Shown: piece after piece, positions 1-9,434 of the stretch
How positions within the stretch are numbered: the stretch's first letter is position 1
How the letters are laid out: each line of letters starts with the position of its first letter
From: Algoriphagus oliviformis
GTDB lineage: Bacteria; Bacteroidota; Bacteroidia; Cytophagales; Cyclobacteriaceae
Reading direction: 5' to 3'
DNA length: 64,000 nucleotides
Assembly (NCBI RefSeq): GCF_017254915.1
Contig: NZ_JAFKCT010000005.1
Coordinates: forward strand, 62,001 to 126,000
The notes under the pieces: generated by a model
The model's database searches: none
What the model saw: only the letters and a program-made list of their open reading frames with translations
What the model was told of the DNA's origin: nothing
Position numbers and translations under genes: made by a program

Positions 1-1232
1 AGGAAATCGATCGGGAAGGGATCGACGCGATCCACTGCATCGATCCGGTGGATGATTGGCTGGAGAAAAGACTCAGGAAAATGGCGGCTTCTGTCGAATT
101 GACATTCTACGAAAGCCCTGCTTTTTTGAACACCCGTGAGGAGCTGTCCGATTTTTTCAATCCAAAGAAGGAGTCTTTTTTCCAGACTGCTTTTTATAAG
201 CAGGAGCGGAAGAAAAGGAAGATTTTGGTGGATGGGAATATGGAGCCGGAGGGAGGAGAGTGGACGTACGATTCGGAAAACAGGAAGAAATATCCCAAGG
301 GCAAGACTCCTCCATCCGTCCAATTTCCGGATGTTTCTCCATTTTGGGAGGAAGCGCTGGCCTATACCAAAAAGCATTTCGCGGATAATCCGGGCAAGCT
401 GACCCAAGCGCCCATCTATCCGATTGACCAGCTCCAGGCAGAGGCTTGGTTGGACGAGTTTTTTCGACATCGGTTTCATGAGTTTGGGGACTATGAGGAT
501 GCGATCGTGAAAAACGAGTCTTTGTTGCACCACAGCCTCCTTTCCCCCTTGATCAACGTGGGACTCCTGCTTCCCGGATTGGTTTTGGAAAAGTGCCTGG
601 ACTTTGCGCAAAGCGAGAAAGTCCCCCTCAATTCCGTGGAGGGATTTGTCCGTCAGCTCATGGGGTGGCGGGAGTTCGTTCGGGGGATGTATTGGTGCAA
701 GGGCGGCTATTCCCGAACCAAGAACTTTTGGGGTTTCAAGAGGAAGATCCCGGCCAGTTTTTATGACGGCACGACGGGTATTTTGCCCGTGGACGAGACG
801 ATCAAAAAGGTCCTGAGCACGGGATATTGCCATCACATCGAGCGGCTGATGGTACTGGGGAATTTCATGTTGCTCTGCGAGTTTGATCCGGATGAGGTGT
901 ACCGCTGGTTTATGGAGCTGTTCATCGATGCCTACGATTGGGTGATGGTGCCCAATGTGTATGGGATGAGCCAGTTTGCCGATGGGGGGCTGTTTGCCAC
1001 CAAACCCTACATCGGAGGGTCTAATTACCTCAGGAAGATGGGCGACTACCCCAAAGGCGAATGGGAAGCGGTGTGGGACGGGCTCTTCTGGAGCTTTGTC
1101 GCCAGACACTCGGATTTTTTCCAATCAAACCCAAGGCTCTCCATGATGTACCACACCTGGAATCGAATGGGGGAGGACAAGAAGGAGAGCCATCTCCGCA
1201 AGGCAGACAAGTTTCTCGAAGGCATTTCGTAG
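1..1232 (+). CDS. Cryptochrome/photolyase family protein (FeS-BCP/PhrB-like), 5'-truncated by window edge
   Basis: The frame is open from base 3 upstream of the GTG at 48, so the gene starts outside the window; about 410 C-terminal residues are present of the roughly 500 usual for the family. The family comprises FAD-dependent (6-4) photolyases/cryptochromes. The match rests on HHIERLMVLGNFMLL, the DAYDWVMVPNVYGMSQFADGG segment and ATKPYIGGSNYL, which form the C-terminal FAD-binding helical domain. In classical FeS-BCPs the next segment reads MSDYCxGC...CPF and supplies three Fe-S cysteines. Here it reads KMGDYPKGEWEAVWDGLFW, shorter and with no cysteine. Family assignment is secure; repair activity and presence of a cluster are not. 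Confidence 0.88.
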   Translation, partial: EIDREGIDAIHCIDPVDDWLEKRLRKMAASVELTFYESPAFLNTREELSDFFNPKKESFFQTAFYKQERKKRKILVDGNMEPEGGEWTYDSENRKKYPKGKTPPSVQFPDVSPFWEEALAYTKKHFADNPGKLTQAPIYPIDQLQAEAWLDEFFRHRFHEFGDYEDAIVKNESLLHHSLLSPLINVGLLLPGLVLEKCLDFAQSEKVPLNSVEGFVRQLMGWREFVRGMYWCKGGYSRTKNFWGFKRKIPASFYDGTTGILPVDETIKKVLSTGYCHHIERLMVLGNFMLLCEFDPDEVYRWFMELFIDAYDWVMVPNVYGMSQFADGGLFATKPYIGGSNYLRKMGDYPKGEWEAVWDGLFWSFVARHSDFFQSNPRLSMMYHTWNRMGEDKKESHLRKADKFLEGIS

Positions 1233-1573
1233 CGGCGAAATGGCGGATTTGATACCTGTGTTTTCGAGAAGCCTATGTCCCTTGAATGCGCGGCACGCAG
1301 GGGAGTAATTCTGTGACTAGGGATCTATTGGTAGATCGCTTCATCCTTTTGCCCGATGATAGCTGCGCCAGCGCCTCATTCAGGTGCCGGTAATACTTGC
1401 GATCAGGGCCAGCCTGGTTTGAGAGTATGTCGATTTTTGCGATCCGATGATAGATCCCTGAGGCGGAGAAAGCCATCGTCGAGTAAACTTCTATATGCAA
1501 GGACTACCGAAGCCCAAGCTGGACCGGATGATGGATATCGGCTAGGGCTGTAGCGGAACAATCACCATGAATT
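1233..1573. other. Intergenic, no supported gene
   Basis: About 340 bases between the photolyase stop and the stop of the leftward rhamnosidase gene. A 75-codon leftward frame (1273-1500) is open but shows no recognisable domain and no convincing start. No clear terminator hairpin with a T-run was found. Confidence 0.5.
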
Positions 1574-3982
1574 CTAATTCAAAGAGATGCGGTTTGTGCC
1601 TTCTTGAAGCGGATACAGGGTTCCCTGGAATACCAAAGAGCCTACGACTCCTTTAGGTAAATGTACCGTCGCTGATTTGGCAGGTCCTAGGTCATAGCTC
1701 ACCTCAATCTCCCCGTTCGGATGGGGCATTTTTCCGGACAGTTCGGTGAATTCTCCCAAATGTGGCTCTATTTTGACTCGGCGAAATCCCGGCCCGTCAC
1801 TGTCGATCCCAAGTATTGTTCTGTAGAATTCGATATTTGGGCTTGATCCCCAGGCGTGACTGTCGGATCTGGTTTTGTCCAGATCGGAAGTTTCCGCCCA
1901 AGTAGTCAATCCCATGTCAATCGCTTTTCGCCAAACGTCCAGATAGGTCAGGTACTCGTCCCCTTTTCCCACATCCACCAAGGCCTGGTGGATGTAATAT
2001 TTGAAATAGATGGTCGCTTCGACCATGTTGTTTTCCAATGCGAGCATTTTATCTCCAACAGCTCTAGCGCTCTCACCTTCGACAAGTCCTGAGAGGATAG
2101 CCAAGGCATTGGCATGCTGGGAAAAAACATCCTTTTCGGATCTGTCAGCAAACAACCCTTTTCCGGCATCCCAATACTTTCTTCGAATAGTAGCTTTCAG
2201 TTTCTCCGCTTCTTGGAGGTAGTTGGCTCCCAGTTCGGGGATTCCCAAATGCTTCTCCAAGTCTGCCGCATACTGCAAGGTCAGAACCATTTGCAAATCC
2301 AAAATAGCCGAATTGCCATCTGCGCCCATTGGGGGAATACCCGGTCCCCACTCAGGTCCAGTCGCCCAATCCACAAATGACCAAAACGGGAGTGTCCCCA
2401 AAGACCCGTCATCACCCTGTACACTTTGAAAATACTGGATCACAGACCGGGAGGAGTTGAGCTTGGTTTTCAAAAACTCCAAATCAGAACCATACATCAG
2501 ATAGTCATGAAGCATTCCCACATACCACATGGAAAAGGGAGGAATGTACTGAGGGCTAGCTGATGGATACCGGCTGAAAGTCACACCTTCCGGCTGCTGG
2601 GAATAGGAGATTTGGTTGATCGAATTTTTGGCCAATCGGTCGTCTCCCGTGTTGTAATAGGAAATCATCATCTGAATCCTCCCATCTCCAATGTACTGCA
2701 GCTGCTCGTAGTAGGGGCAATCCAAGTAGGAATCCACCGCACAAAGGCGGGCTGTTCTCCACCCGATTTCCAGGATTTTTTGGAGTTGTGGGTCATCGGA
2801 TCCAAACTCCGCCTTTAGCTCAAATGGAAATCCGGTAAATGTCGCTTCCATTCCCTGAAGTGTCAAAGGCTCGTCCTTGGTCTCCACCTCCAGTTGGATG
2901 TATCGGTAGGTTCTATAATTCAGCGGGGTAAATCGTTGCTTTTCTGAGCCATCGGTGACAATCTGGTCAAATCTTCCGACCATCGTTTTTCCCGCTATCT
3001 CATTTCTGTTTCCCTTGGATCTTTCTTCACCATACAGCGCTTCTGCATACGTGATCTTGACGGTAGCGTCTTTTCCTTTGGCAAAGGTAAAAGTGGGGTA
3101 AGCGTTGGTCAGGTAGGTCTGGTCGAGCAAGATGCTGGCTTTGGAATTGGCGGGAACTTGAATGGGCGAATTGCCGAAGGTTTCCAAAGCCACGGAAACG
3201 CCCTCCGTTCTTCGGATTGTGGGTTTTTTCTCCGGGGAAAACTCAAAAGTTGGGATTCCCGAAGGAATCAGCATCCAGCCCATCGGTGCTCCGAAGGCTC
3301 CAACTTTTGACTTGGGGACTCCGGGGAAAGATGCTTGTGCCGCTGGCCAAGCTTCGTCATTGAGGTCCGGAGACTGCCAGTCTTTGATGTAGTTTTCCAT
3401 CTGGATGTTTTCTCCCGGTCCAGCAGCATAATATCCGTAAACCCTCACCTGAATCGGAGCGTAAGCTTCATCTTTCCTCGCCTTCCAAGAATCGTTGGTA
3501 GCAATGGCAGACGCATCACCTTCACCATCCACTATAAACCCCGTGCGCAGCGAAATCTGGGCTTCGGCTTTTCCAGCTCCTTCGTTCCAGACCTTGGCAG
3601 CAATCGTGTTTTTGCCGGATTTCAAATACGGAGCGATATCGTAAGTGTCAAAAAACCAATGCTCGATGTCGTTCCTGGCAGGTCCCACACCGATAAACTC
3701 CCCATTGACATAAAGGCGGTATTTATTGTCCGCAGACACATGGATGACATACTTGTCAGGCTTGGCAGAAAGATCGAAACCCTTTCTAAACACATAAACG
3801 CCATACTCGGCGGGTTTGCTTTCTGCGGCAGTAATCCATCTGGCATTCCAGTTTTTGGTCAGAAAATCTGGATTGATCTCCTGTGAAAATGCGAATTGGC
3901 TGCTTAACGAAACAAAAACCAGTAATAACATCCACGTACTAATTCGGGATTTGCTGTTTGGTATATGGGCTGCGGAAATCAT
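1574..3982 (-). CDS. Secreted alpha-L-rhamnosidase-like glycoside hydrolase (GH78 family)
   Basis: An 802-residue protein with an N-terminal signal peptide (hydrophobic WMLLLVFVSLSSQFAFSQ), so it is exported. An N-terminal beta-sandwich (YRLYVNGEFIGVGPAR, typical of GH78 domain D/N) precedes an (alpha/alpha)6 barrel. Around residue 420 is DCPYYEQLQYIGDGRIQ, the GH78 acid-rich motif, and near residue 700 is TWAETSDLDKTRSDSHAWG with the conserved SDSHAW element. The family removes terminal alpha-L-rhamnose from glycosides or polysaccharides. It lies 40 bases downstream of the disrupted carboxylesterase in the same direction, so the two probably share a transcript controlled from the palindrome at 5710-5730. 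Actual substrate is unknown. Confidence 0.85.
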   Translation of the reverse strand: MISAAHIPNSKSRISTWMLLLVFVSLSSQFAFSQEINPDFLTKNWNARWITAAESKPAEYGVYVFRKGFDLSAKPDKYVIHVSADNKYRLYVNGEFIGVGPARNDIEHWFFDTYDIAPYLKSGKNTIAAKVWNEGAGKAEAQISLRTGFIVDGEGDASAIATNDSWKARKDEAYAPIQVRVYGYYAAGPGENIQMENYIKDWQSPDLNDEAWPAAQASFPGVPKSKVGAFGAPMGWMLIPSGIPTFEFSPEKKPTIRRTEGVSVALETFGNSPIQVPANSKASILLDQTYLTNAYPTFTFAKGKDATVKITYAEALYGEERSKGNRNEIAGKTMVGRFDQIVTDGSEKQRFTPLNYRTYRYIQLEVETKDEPLTLQGMEATFTGFPFELKAEFGSDDPQLQKILEIGWRTARLCAVDSYLDCPYYEQLQYIGDGRIQMMISYYNTGDDRLAKNSINQISYSQQPEGVTFSRYPSASPQYIPPFSMWYVGMLHDYLMYGSDLEFLKTKLNSSRSVIQYFQSVQGDDGSLGTLPFWSFVDWATGPEWGPGIPPMGADGNSAILDLQMVLTLQYAADLEKHLGIPELGANYLQEAEKLKATIRRKYWDAGKGLFADRSEKDVFSQHANALAILSGLVEGESARAVGDKMLALENNMVEATIYFKYYIHQALVDVGKGDEYLTYLDVWRKAIDMGLTTWAETSDLDKTRSDSHAWGSSPNIEFYRTILGIDSDGPGFRRVKIEPHLGEFTELSGKMPHPNGEIEVSYDLGPAKSATVHLPKGVVGSLVFQGTLYPLQEGTNRISLN

Positions 3983-4022
3983 AAAGGTTAAGTTTTTGGG
4001 TTTAAGAAACGATAGGTTTAAA

Positions 4023-5692
4023 TCAGCTGGTGACTAGTTTTCCGATTTCTCTCCAGGTATCCAACTCATCGTGGAACCGATTCTCGATCACTTCGCAGTC
4101 GGCATCGATTCTCAAAGTAGGGCGGGTTTCCAGATTATAGGCTGGCCATACCGGCTCCCCTTCAGCGGAGGGTACTCCCGTTTTGGCGAAGTTGCACCAG
4201 TATTCGGCAAAATTGTGAGAAGCTTTGAAGCGGTCAGGTTTACCCCCTCCAAATCCCATTCTCGGCGCTTCTCCTTCTTTTGGAGGAACCTCATTGTTGA
4301 ACTTGAAGGAAATGTCCATGGCATGGGGAGTTCCCATTTCGTATTCAGTGCCTGGGATTTTCATGTCGGATTTATAGCCGAAGTTGTAGAGATACACCGG
4401 TGCACCCCCTTGTTTGGCTTTCTTTTCGGCGATCTCTATCGAGCCTAGTCCCATCATGTTTATGGAGGAAATCGCCACAAATACATCAGGAGCTGAGGCT
4501 TGTGGATTGGCCTTTCGATAGGTCTCGACCAAGGCTTGCGCATCGGTCCCAAAGGGACCTTTGAGCCTTTCGGTGATTTCTTCGAAATTCATCGAGAAAG
4601 GCGCGATATCTCGGCTTTGCCATGCGAAAAAATTGTATTCATCTTCATTCCAGCCTACCAAAAGCGGTTTGTTTTTGGAGATTTCCACTGCCTTGGGGTC
4701 GAATGGATGGTGGGGCAACACGACTCCATCCACCACTGGCCCAAACCCCCAAATCGGATTTTCGCCGATTGGCCCATTGAATTTGGGTTGAAAAGGAGGG
4801 ACGGTAGGGATGGTGTTTTGGATCTCCAACAGTTTTTCGGCCGGGATGTCCAAGAGCTTTTTCCAGTCACTTGGATCTATTTCCAACTTTTCCAGCACTG
4901 CGAGGGTTGTTTTCTGAGCCTGTTCTCTGCTCAGCATTCTGGCTCCGGGGCCGCTTTCGATGGATGTTTTGTTGAAAAAGGGAGCCGCCTCCGGCATGGC
5001 ATACAGACAGGCGGTCTTTCCTCCTCCTCCCGATTCACCAAAGATCATTACGTTGTCCGGATCTCCTCCAAAATTTGCAATGTTGTCATGCACCCACTTG
5101 AGTCCCAGGGCAATATCCTGCACCCCCCTGTTTCCGGAGCCGGTGTATTCTCCCCCGGCTATTTCATCCAGATAAAGAAACCCCAACAGACCCAGGCGAT
5201 GGTTTGTCTGGACAACGACTACGTCAAAATTCCTGGCCAAATTGGCACCGTCCTGTCCTCCAGATCCACCCGAACCGATGACATAGCCGCCACCATGTCT
5301 GTAGAACATCACCGCCCGTTTCTTCCCATCATTGGCTGGAGTCCAGACATTGAGATACAGGCAGTCTTCCGATGGGGCAGGCTCACCTCTTCGTGGACCT
5401 TGGATTGCCGGAGCTCCTAGTTCCAGGGTGTCCTTTATTCCGGTCCAAGGCTCCGGATTGAATGCTTTTTTGAAGCGGTTTGCTCCCGAGGCTTTCCTCC
5501 GTAGGGAATTCCCTTGTAGATGTTTACTCCCTCTACCCGTGAGCCTCGGATCTGGCCGTACAAGGTGTCAGCTAAGACGAATTCTTCTTTTGGACTAGTA
5601 GAAGAAAAGCCTGAAAACGGCAAAGAAATCAGTGCGGTCGAAGCCGAGAGTTTCACAAGGAAATCCCTTCTTCCAGGAGAAAATTGTTTCAT
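4023..5692 (-). pseudogene. Tat-exported type B carboxylesterase, single-base frameshift
   Basis: The N-terminal part (5692-5435) has a twin-arginine signal (RRDFLVK followed by a hydrophobic stretch) and reads YKGIPYGG, the carboxylesterase start motif, then falls out of frame. The rest (from about 5490 down to 4023) continues in another frame as ASGANRFKKAF...SEDCLYLNVWTP...HGGGYV. Adding one base to the AAA at about 5493-5496 joins them into an enzyme of about 556 residues, the usual family length. The catalytic serine (GESGG, near 5033), acidic residue (WNEDE) and histidine (GTPHAMD) are intact. It would deacylate or hydrolyse esters in the periplasm, possibly acylated glycosides given the rhamnosidase downstream. 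Either a recent pseudogene or a sequencing error. Confidence 0.85.
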
Positions 5693-5709
5693 GAGTTTTT
5701 AGCAGGTTT

Positions 5710-5730
5710 ATTATCTATAATTAAGATAAT
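5710..5730. promoter_or_regulatory. 21-bp palindrome, candidate operator upstream of the esterase-rhamnosidase unit
   Basis: Sequence reads ATTATCTA-N5-AAGATAAT, an 8+5+8 palindrome with one mismatch. It ends 17 bases before the esterase ATG (5692), a position suited to a repressor. A nearly identical palindrome lies at 6813-6833. Binding by the nearby Nudix-type regulator is inference. Confidence 0.6.
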
Positions 5731-5804
5731 GTGATTTAAGGTAGTGAGGATAAGAGGGTATGTCTGTCCTGTACTGGTAGGTTTCAGGCCGTTGGATTTG
5801 AGTG

Positions 5805-6725
5805 TCAGTTCAGCTTATAGCTTACAAAAGCAATCTTTCGACTATCCGGACTCCATGAGGGGACGTTGATTGTGCCCTGACCTCCAAAAAATTCCGGAGT
5901 CAGGTCTTTGATTTCTCCAGTGTTTAAGTCCATCAAACGGAGCTTCACCTGCTTCCCAAATGGATGTCCTTCTTTTTGGTCTTCCAGATAAGAGATATAG
6001 ACTATCCATTTCCCATCCGGTGATGGGTGGGCAAACCAATTGGAGTAGCTGTCAAAGGTCAGCTGCTCAGGATTGGAGCCATCTGCTTCTATTCTCCAAA
6101 TTTGCATTTGGCCTGTCCGGTAAGAATTGATATAGATGTGTCTTCCGTCTGGGGAATAGTCTGGCCCGTCGTCTAGGCCCTCCGTATCGGTAAGGCGGGT
6201 TTCTTTCCCCCCTTGGACAGGAATTGTGTAGATGTCAAAGTTTCCATTTCGCTCTCCCGTGTAGGCGAGTGTTTTTCCATCCGGACTCCAGCCATGCCAG
6301 AAGGACATCACCTCAGTGGTCACTCTTCGAGGTGTCCCGCCTTCGATAGGCAAGAGATAGACGATTGATTTATAGGATTTGGGGGACGGGTCGTTTTGAT
6401 CATTGTGACTGATGGCGAGCCATTTTCCGTCGGGAGATATGCCGTGGTCATTGTTGCAGGCAGTGGCAAAACCAGTGTTTAGATGGCTGGTTTCCCTGCT
6501 GTCCAGATCCAGGGTATAAAGGCTGCCCAAGCTGTTTAGAATAAGGTAATTGTCAGGGTGCCAGTTGGGGGCTTCAAAATGCTTTGGCATAGTGGCCAAT
6601 GTGTCTATCACACCGGTGGTGATGTCCACGGAATGCACATAGCTGGTGGTGTCCTGGCCAGTCTGGGCAAAGAGACAGAGCGGTGACACCAACAGGAAAA
6701 AAGTGAAGGAACAGCACTTTTTCAT
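5805..6725 (-). CDS. Secreted PD40/TolB-like beta-propeller protein
   Basis: A start at 6725 gives [21 protein letters not shown], a clean signal peptide; a start at 6761 would add 12 residues and is less likely. The protein of 306 residues carries at least five PD40 blade signatures ([50 protein letters not shown]), as in TolB-like and DPP-IV-like propellers, but has no attached hydrolase domain. Such proteins are usually periplasmic binding or scaffolding propellers. It stands alone between the esterase and the divergent Nudix-type regulator, with the second palindrome about 88 bases upstream. The function is not known. Confidence 0.8.
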   Translation of the reverse strand: MKKCCSFTFFLLVSPLCLFAQTGQDTTSYVHSVDITTGVIDTLATMPKHFEAPNWHPDNYLILNSLGSLYTLDLDSRETSHLNTGFATACNNDHGISPDGKWLAISHNDQNDPSPKSYKSIVYLLPIEGGTPRRVTTEVMSFWHGWSPDGKTLAYTGERNGNFDIYTIPVQGGKETRLTDTEGLDDGPDYSPDGRHIYINSYRTGQMQIWRIEADGSNPEQLTFDSYSNWFAHPSPDGKWIVYISYLEDQKEGHPFGKQVKLRLMDLNTGEIKDLTPEFFGGQGTINVPSWSPDSRKIAFVSYKLN

Positions 6726-6812
6726 TTTCGGAAATTCCAGATAGCTAGGGATGGGCAGCATGAGTTTATTGGGTTTTTGGATTAATTGGTTAAAATGTAC
6801 TCACTTTTCCAC

Positions 6813-6833
6813 ATTATCTAAAATATAGATAAT
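6813..6833. promoter_or_regulatory. 21-bp perfect palindrome between PD40 gene and Nudix-type regulator
   Basis: Sequence reads ATTATCTA-N5-TAGATAAT, a perfect 8+5+8 palindrome. It lies between two divergent genes (about 87 bases from the PD40 start, 72 from the regulator start) and shares both half-sites with 5710-5730. It is a candidate operator for control of the locus and autoregulation. Confidence 0.65.
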
Positions 6834-6905
6834 AAGGATCTGGCATCCGGAAACCGGCGTATGGTCTGGTTTTCAAAAAAAAATGAAATTTGAGTTCTCG
6901 TTGCT

Positions 6906-7656
6906 ATGCCAAAATTCGACGTCACGCTATATATCGCCCAGCTTTCCATCGACTGCGTAGTATTCGGCTATGAAGATGGTGAAATCAAGGTATTGCTTTC
7001 CAAGCCCAGTTACCTCCAGGATTTTTGGTCCCTTCCCGGGGGGTATGTTTTGAAAACTGAAGGGACGGACCAGGCCGCGTGTAGAATCCTGACCGAAAGG
7101 ACGGGGTTGGAAAACATATTTCTGGATCAGTTTCGCGTGTTCGGCTCGGAGGGCAGGGTGGTAGGCAGTGAGCAGGTCGATCAGATCAAAGCGGGCCTTA
7201 TTGCGTTGAATCCCGAAATGTATGACGAGGAAATCGTCTCTTGGATGGCGGAGAGGTTTGTCAGCATCGGGTATTATGCCTTGGTGGATATCAAAAAATG
7301 TGAAGCCCAAAACCGGAATGTTGGAGGAAGCACTGACTTGGTTTTCATTGGCACAGGTACCGAAGCTGACCTATGACCATTTTTCAATTTTGGAGCATGC
7401 ATTGGATTCTTTGCGATTGGGTTTTGACAAGAAGCTGATCGGGTTTGAGCTGTTGCCGGAAACATTCACCATGAAGGAAGTCCAGAGCCTGTATGAAGCC
7501 GTGTTTGAGAAAAGCTTTCCCATGAACAATTTCCAGAAGAAGATTCTTGATTTGGGCATTTTGGAGCGACTTGAAAAGAAGTTTACCGGAGCTGCCAACA
7601 AGGCTCCGTACCTCTATAGACTCAAAAGGCAGAAGTCTGTCTCCTTGAGCAGCTGA
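6906..7656 (+). pseudogene. Nudix-domain transcriptional regulator (NrtR/AraR-like), frameshifted
   Basis: Residues 1-130 form a Nudix fold (VTLYIAQLSIDCVVFGY..., LPGGYV). The Nudix box reads GYVLKTE...RILTERTGL: two of the catalytic glutamates of REXXEE are replaced, as in regulators that bind rather than hydrolyse ligands. The frame then shifts and continues as EEALTWFSLAQVPKLTYDH...ILEHAL plus a C-terminal winged helix (FTMKEVQSLYEAVF..., FQKKILDLGILE). Removing one A from the six-A run at 7293-7298 restores about 249 residues, the usual family size. In Bacteroidota this family controls sugar and NAD genes; the neighbouring hydrolases suggest a sugar. Real inactivation or homopolymer error cannot be told apart here. 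Confidence 0.8.
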
Positions 7657-7740
7657 GCTGCGTCTGCTGGTTCGGGCCAGGCATCTGAGGCTTTGCTTCG
7701 ATGTCGGGTTCGATGGGCTTTTTGGTCTCAGGAGTGCTCT

Positions 7741-8127
7741 TTATTGCCAAGGGAGAATTTGCACAGTGGCTGATCTAGCCCTTGCGCTGATCATGGAGTT
7801 TAGGTAAGGACTTTCGGCATATTTCTTTCTGTAAGCCTGGTCTATTTTCTCGTTTATTTCTCCTTGGACGGACTTGAATTTTACTTTTTTGTCCATGCCT
7901 GCTGCGGAAATTTTCCCCATCCCTTGGTTCATGGCTGACTTGAACCACCGAGAGGAAGTGCCATGGTAGGCTCTCACAAACAATTGATCATCCACGGATA
8001 CAGACCATATCCAAGTAAGGGGGCCGTATGTGATTCCATCCTCCCGGAGTGCGGCGATGTGGAAATCATCTTTCGAAGCGATTGTTCTGATCTCATCAGA
8101 ACTTAGTGTCTCTGACAATTGATTCAT
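7741..8127 (-). CDS. DUF2255 family protein
   Basis: A 128-residue soluble protein without signal peptide. It shows the DUF2255 pattern: an N-terminal helix, TWIWSVSVDDQLFVRAYHGTSSRWF and a C-terminal YRKKYAESPYLNSMISARARSAT. These proteins resemble the FMN-binding split-barrel superfamily, but a biochemical role has not been assigned to my knowledge. The start overlaps the stop of the PQQ-type dehydrogenase by four bases (ATGA), so the two are translationally coupled and probably act on related redox chemistry. Confidence 0.75.
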   Translation of the reverse strand: MNQLSETLSSDEIRTIASKDDFHIAALREDGITYGPLTWIWSVSVDDQLFVRAYHGTSSRWFKSAMNQGMGKISAAGMDKKVKFKSVQGEINEKIDQAYRKKYAESPYLNSMISARARSATVQILPWQ

Positions 8128-9350
8128 TTTTTGGTACTGATACGATATAGTCTTCCGTTTTCATCATCCGTGATTGCGTATAGGGCATCATCCGGACCTT
8201 GGACGACATGCCTGAACCGTTGTTTTTCCTCTGTCAACAGTCTCTCCTCACCGACAATGCGGCCGGTCGCGTTGTCGATTACTAGTCGGGCAATATGCAT
8301 CCCCCGGAGCATCGCCACAAAAAGGTTGTTTTTCCATTCAGGGATTAGGTCTCCATCGTAGAAGGTCATCCCACTGGGCGCTACGGCAGGGTCATAATAA
8401 TAGACCGGAGACTCCATTCCAGTCTTTTTGGTCAATCCGGTTCCGTCAACTGGGGATCCGTCGTATTCCAATCCAAAGGAAACCTGAGGCCATCCATAGT
8501 TTCCCCCTTTCTTGATTCGATTGATTTCATCTCCGGCTCTCGGGCCGTGTTCGGATTCCCACAGCTCCTGAGTGGCAGGATTGAAAGCCAGGCCTTGTGG
8601 ATTTCGGTGTCCTAGCGACCAAATTTCAGGAAGGGTGTTTTCTGCATTTTCAAAGGGGTTTCCTTTGGCAGCTTTTCCCTCCGGTGTGATGCGGATTATT
8701 TTTCCCAAAGCAGCATTCATTTCTTGGACGTCCTTTCTTCCATTTCTGAATCGGTCTCCAAAAGTGACCAAGAGCATACCCTCCGAATCAAAAAGCAATC
8801 TGGATCCAAAATGAAATTTACCACCTTGGGTGGGTTTGATTTCATAGATGATTTTTACGTCTTGGATTTCAGTCTCGTCTCTCGAAAGTACTCCAGATGC
8901 GACTTGATTCATGGCTTCACCCTCATAGGTGGAGACGTAGGTCCAAAAAACCTTTCTGGAAGTCTCGAAGTCTGGAGAAAGTTTGATGTCAAACAGTCCT
9001 CCCGAGCCCTCATATCGAACTTCCGGTACGCCTTTCAACGCAGGGCCAACTTGGCCTTCTTTCGATATTAGTTTTATTCTTCCTGGTTTTTCGCTGACTA
9101 TTAGTTTTCCATCAGGTAGGAAATCCATTCCCCAGGGAAAATTGAGCTTATCGGTAATTGTTTCGACCGAGTAGTCCGTTTGTGTCCTGACGCCTGGGGC
9201 TCGGGTCTGTTCTTGGAAATCAGGGCATTGGGATTGGGCTTCTTTTGAAGCTTTTTCCACGGATTGAGCGGACACGTCCTGTCCAAGAGATGGATTGGTG
9301 TGAAGTAGGATTCCAAAAATCAAGAGCTTCACAAGCCGGTGGTTTTTCAT
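8124..9350 (-). CDS. Periplasmic PQQ-dependent sugar dehydrogenase (GSDH/Asd type)
   Basis: A 408-residue protein with signal peptide (LVKLLIFGILLHTNPSLGQD). It has the six-bladed glucose/sorbosone dehydrogenase fold: LNFPWGMDFLPDG, GRIKLISKEG, WSLGHRNPQGLAFNP and WESEHGPRAGDEIN are diagnostic, and the C-terminus reads DENGRLYRI. The family oxidises aldose sugars in the periplasm with PQQ as cofactor. It is the first gene of a two-gene unit with DUF2255. No PQQ biosynthesis gene is present in the window, so the cofactor would have to be made elsewhere or imported. Confidence 0.85.
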   Translation of the reverse strand: MKNHRLVKLLIFGILLHTNPSLGQDVSAQSVEKASKEAQSQCPDFQEQTRAPGVRTQTDYSVETITDKLNFPWGMDFLPDGKLIVSEKPGRIKLISKEGQVGPALKGVPEVRYEGSGGLFDIKLSPDFETSRKVFWTYVSTYEGEAMNQVASGVLSRDETEIQDVKIIYEIKPTQGGKFHFGSRLLFDSEGMLLVTFGDRFRNGRKDVQEMNAALGKIIRITPEGKAAKGNPFENAENTLPEIWSLGHRNPQGLAFNPATQELWESEHGPRAGDEINRIKKGGNYGWPQVSFGLEYDGSPVDGTGLTKKTGMESPVYYYDPAVAPSGMTFYDGDLIPEWKNNLFVAMLRGMHIARLVIDNATGRIVGEERLLTEEKQRFRHVVQGPDDALYAITDDENGRLYRISTKK

Positions 9351-9434
9351 GGTTACACGGGTTTACAGTCAGGATTATAGATTGAATCGACGCCATCTCT
9401 TTTTCCGGGAGTTGCCGAGAATCAGCTGTAGGAC

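Noticed and set aside
1273..1500. 75-codon leftward frame as a transposase fragment
   Set aside because: No catalytic motif, no terminal repeats and no recognisable similarity.
3335..3886. Long plus-strand frame of 183 codons
   Set aside because: It lies wholly inside the rhamnosidase gene on the opposite strand and has no domain of its own.
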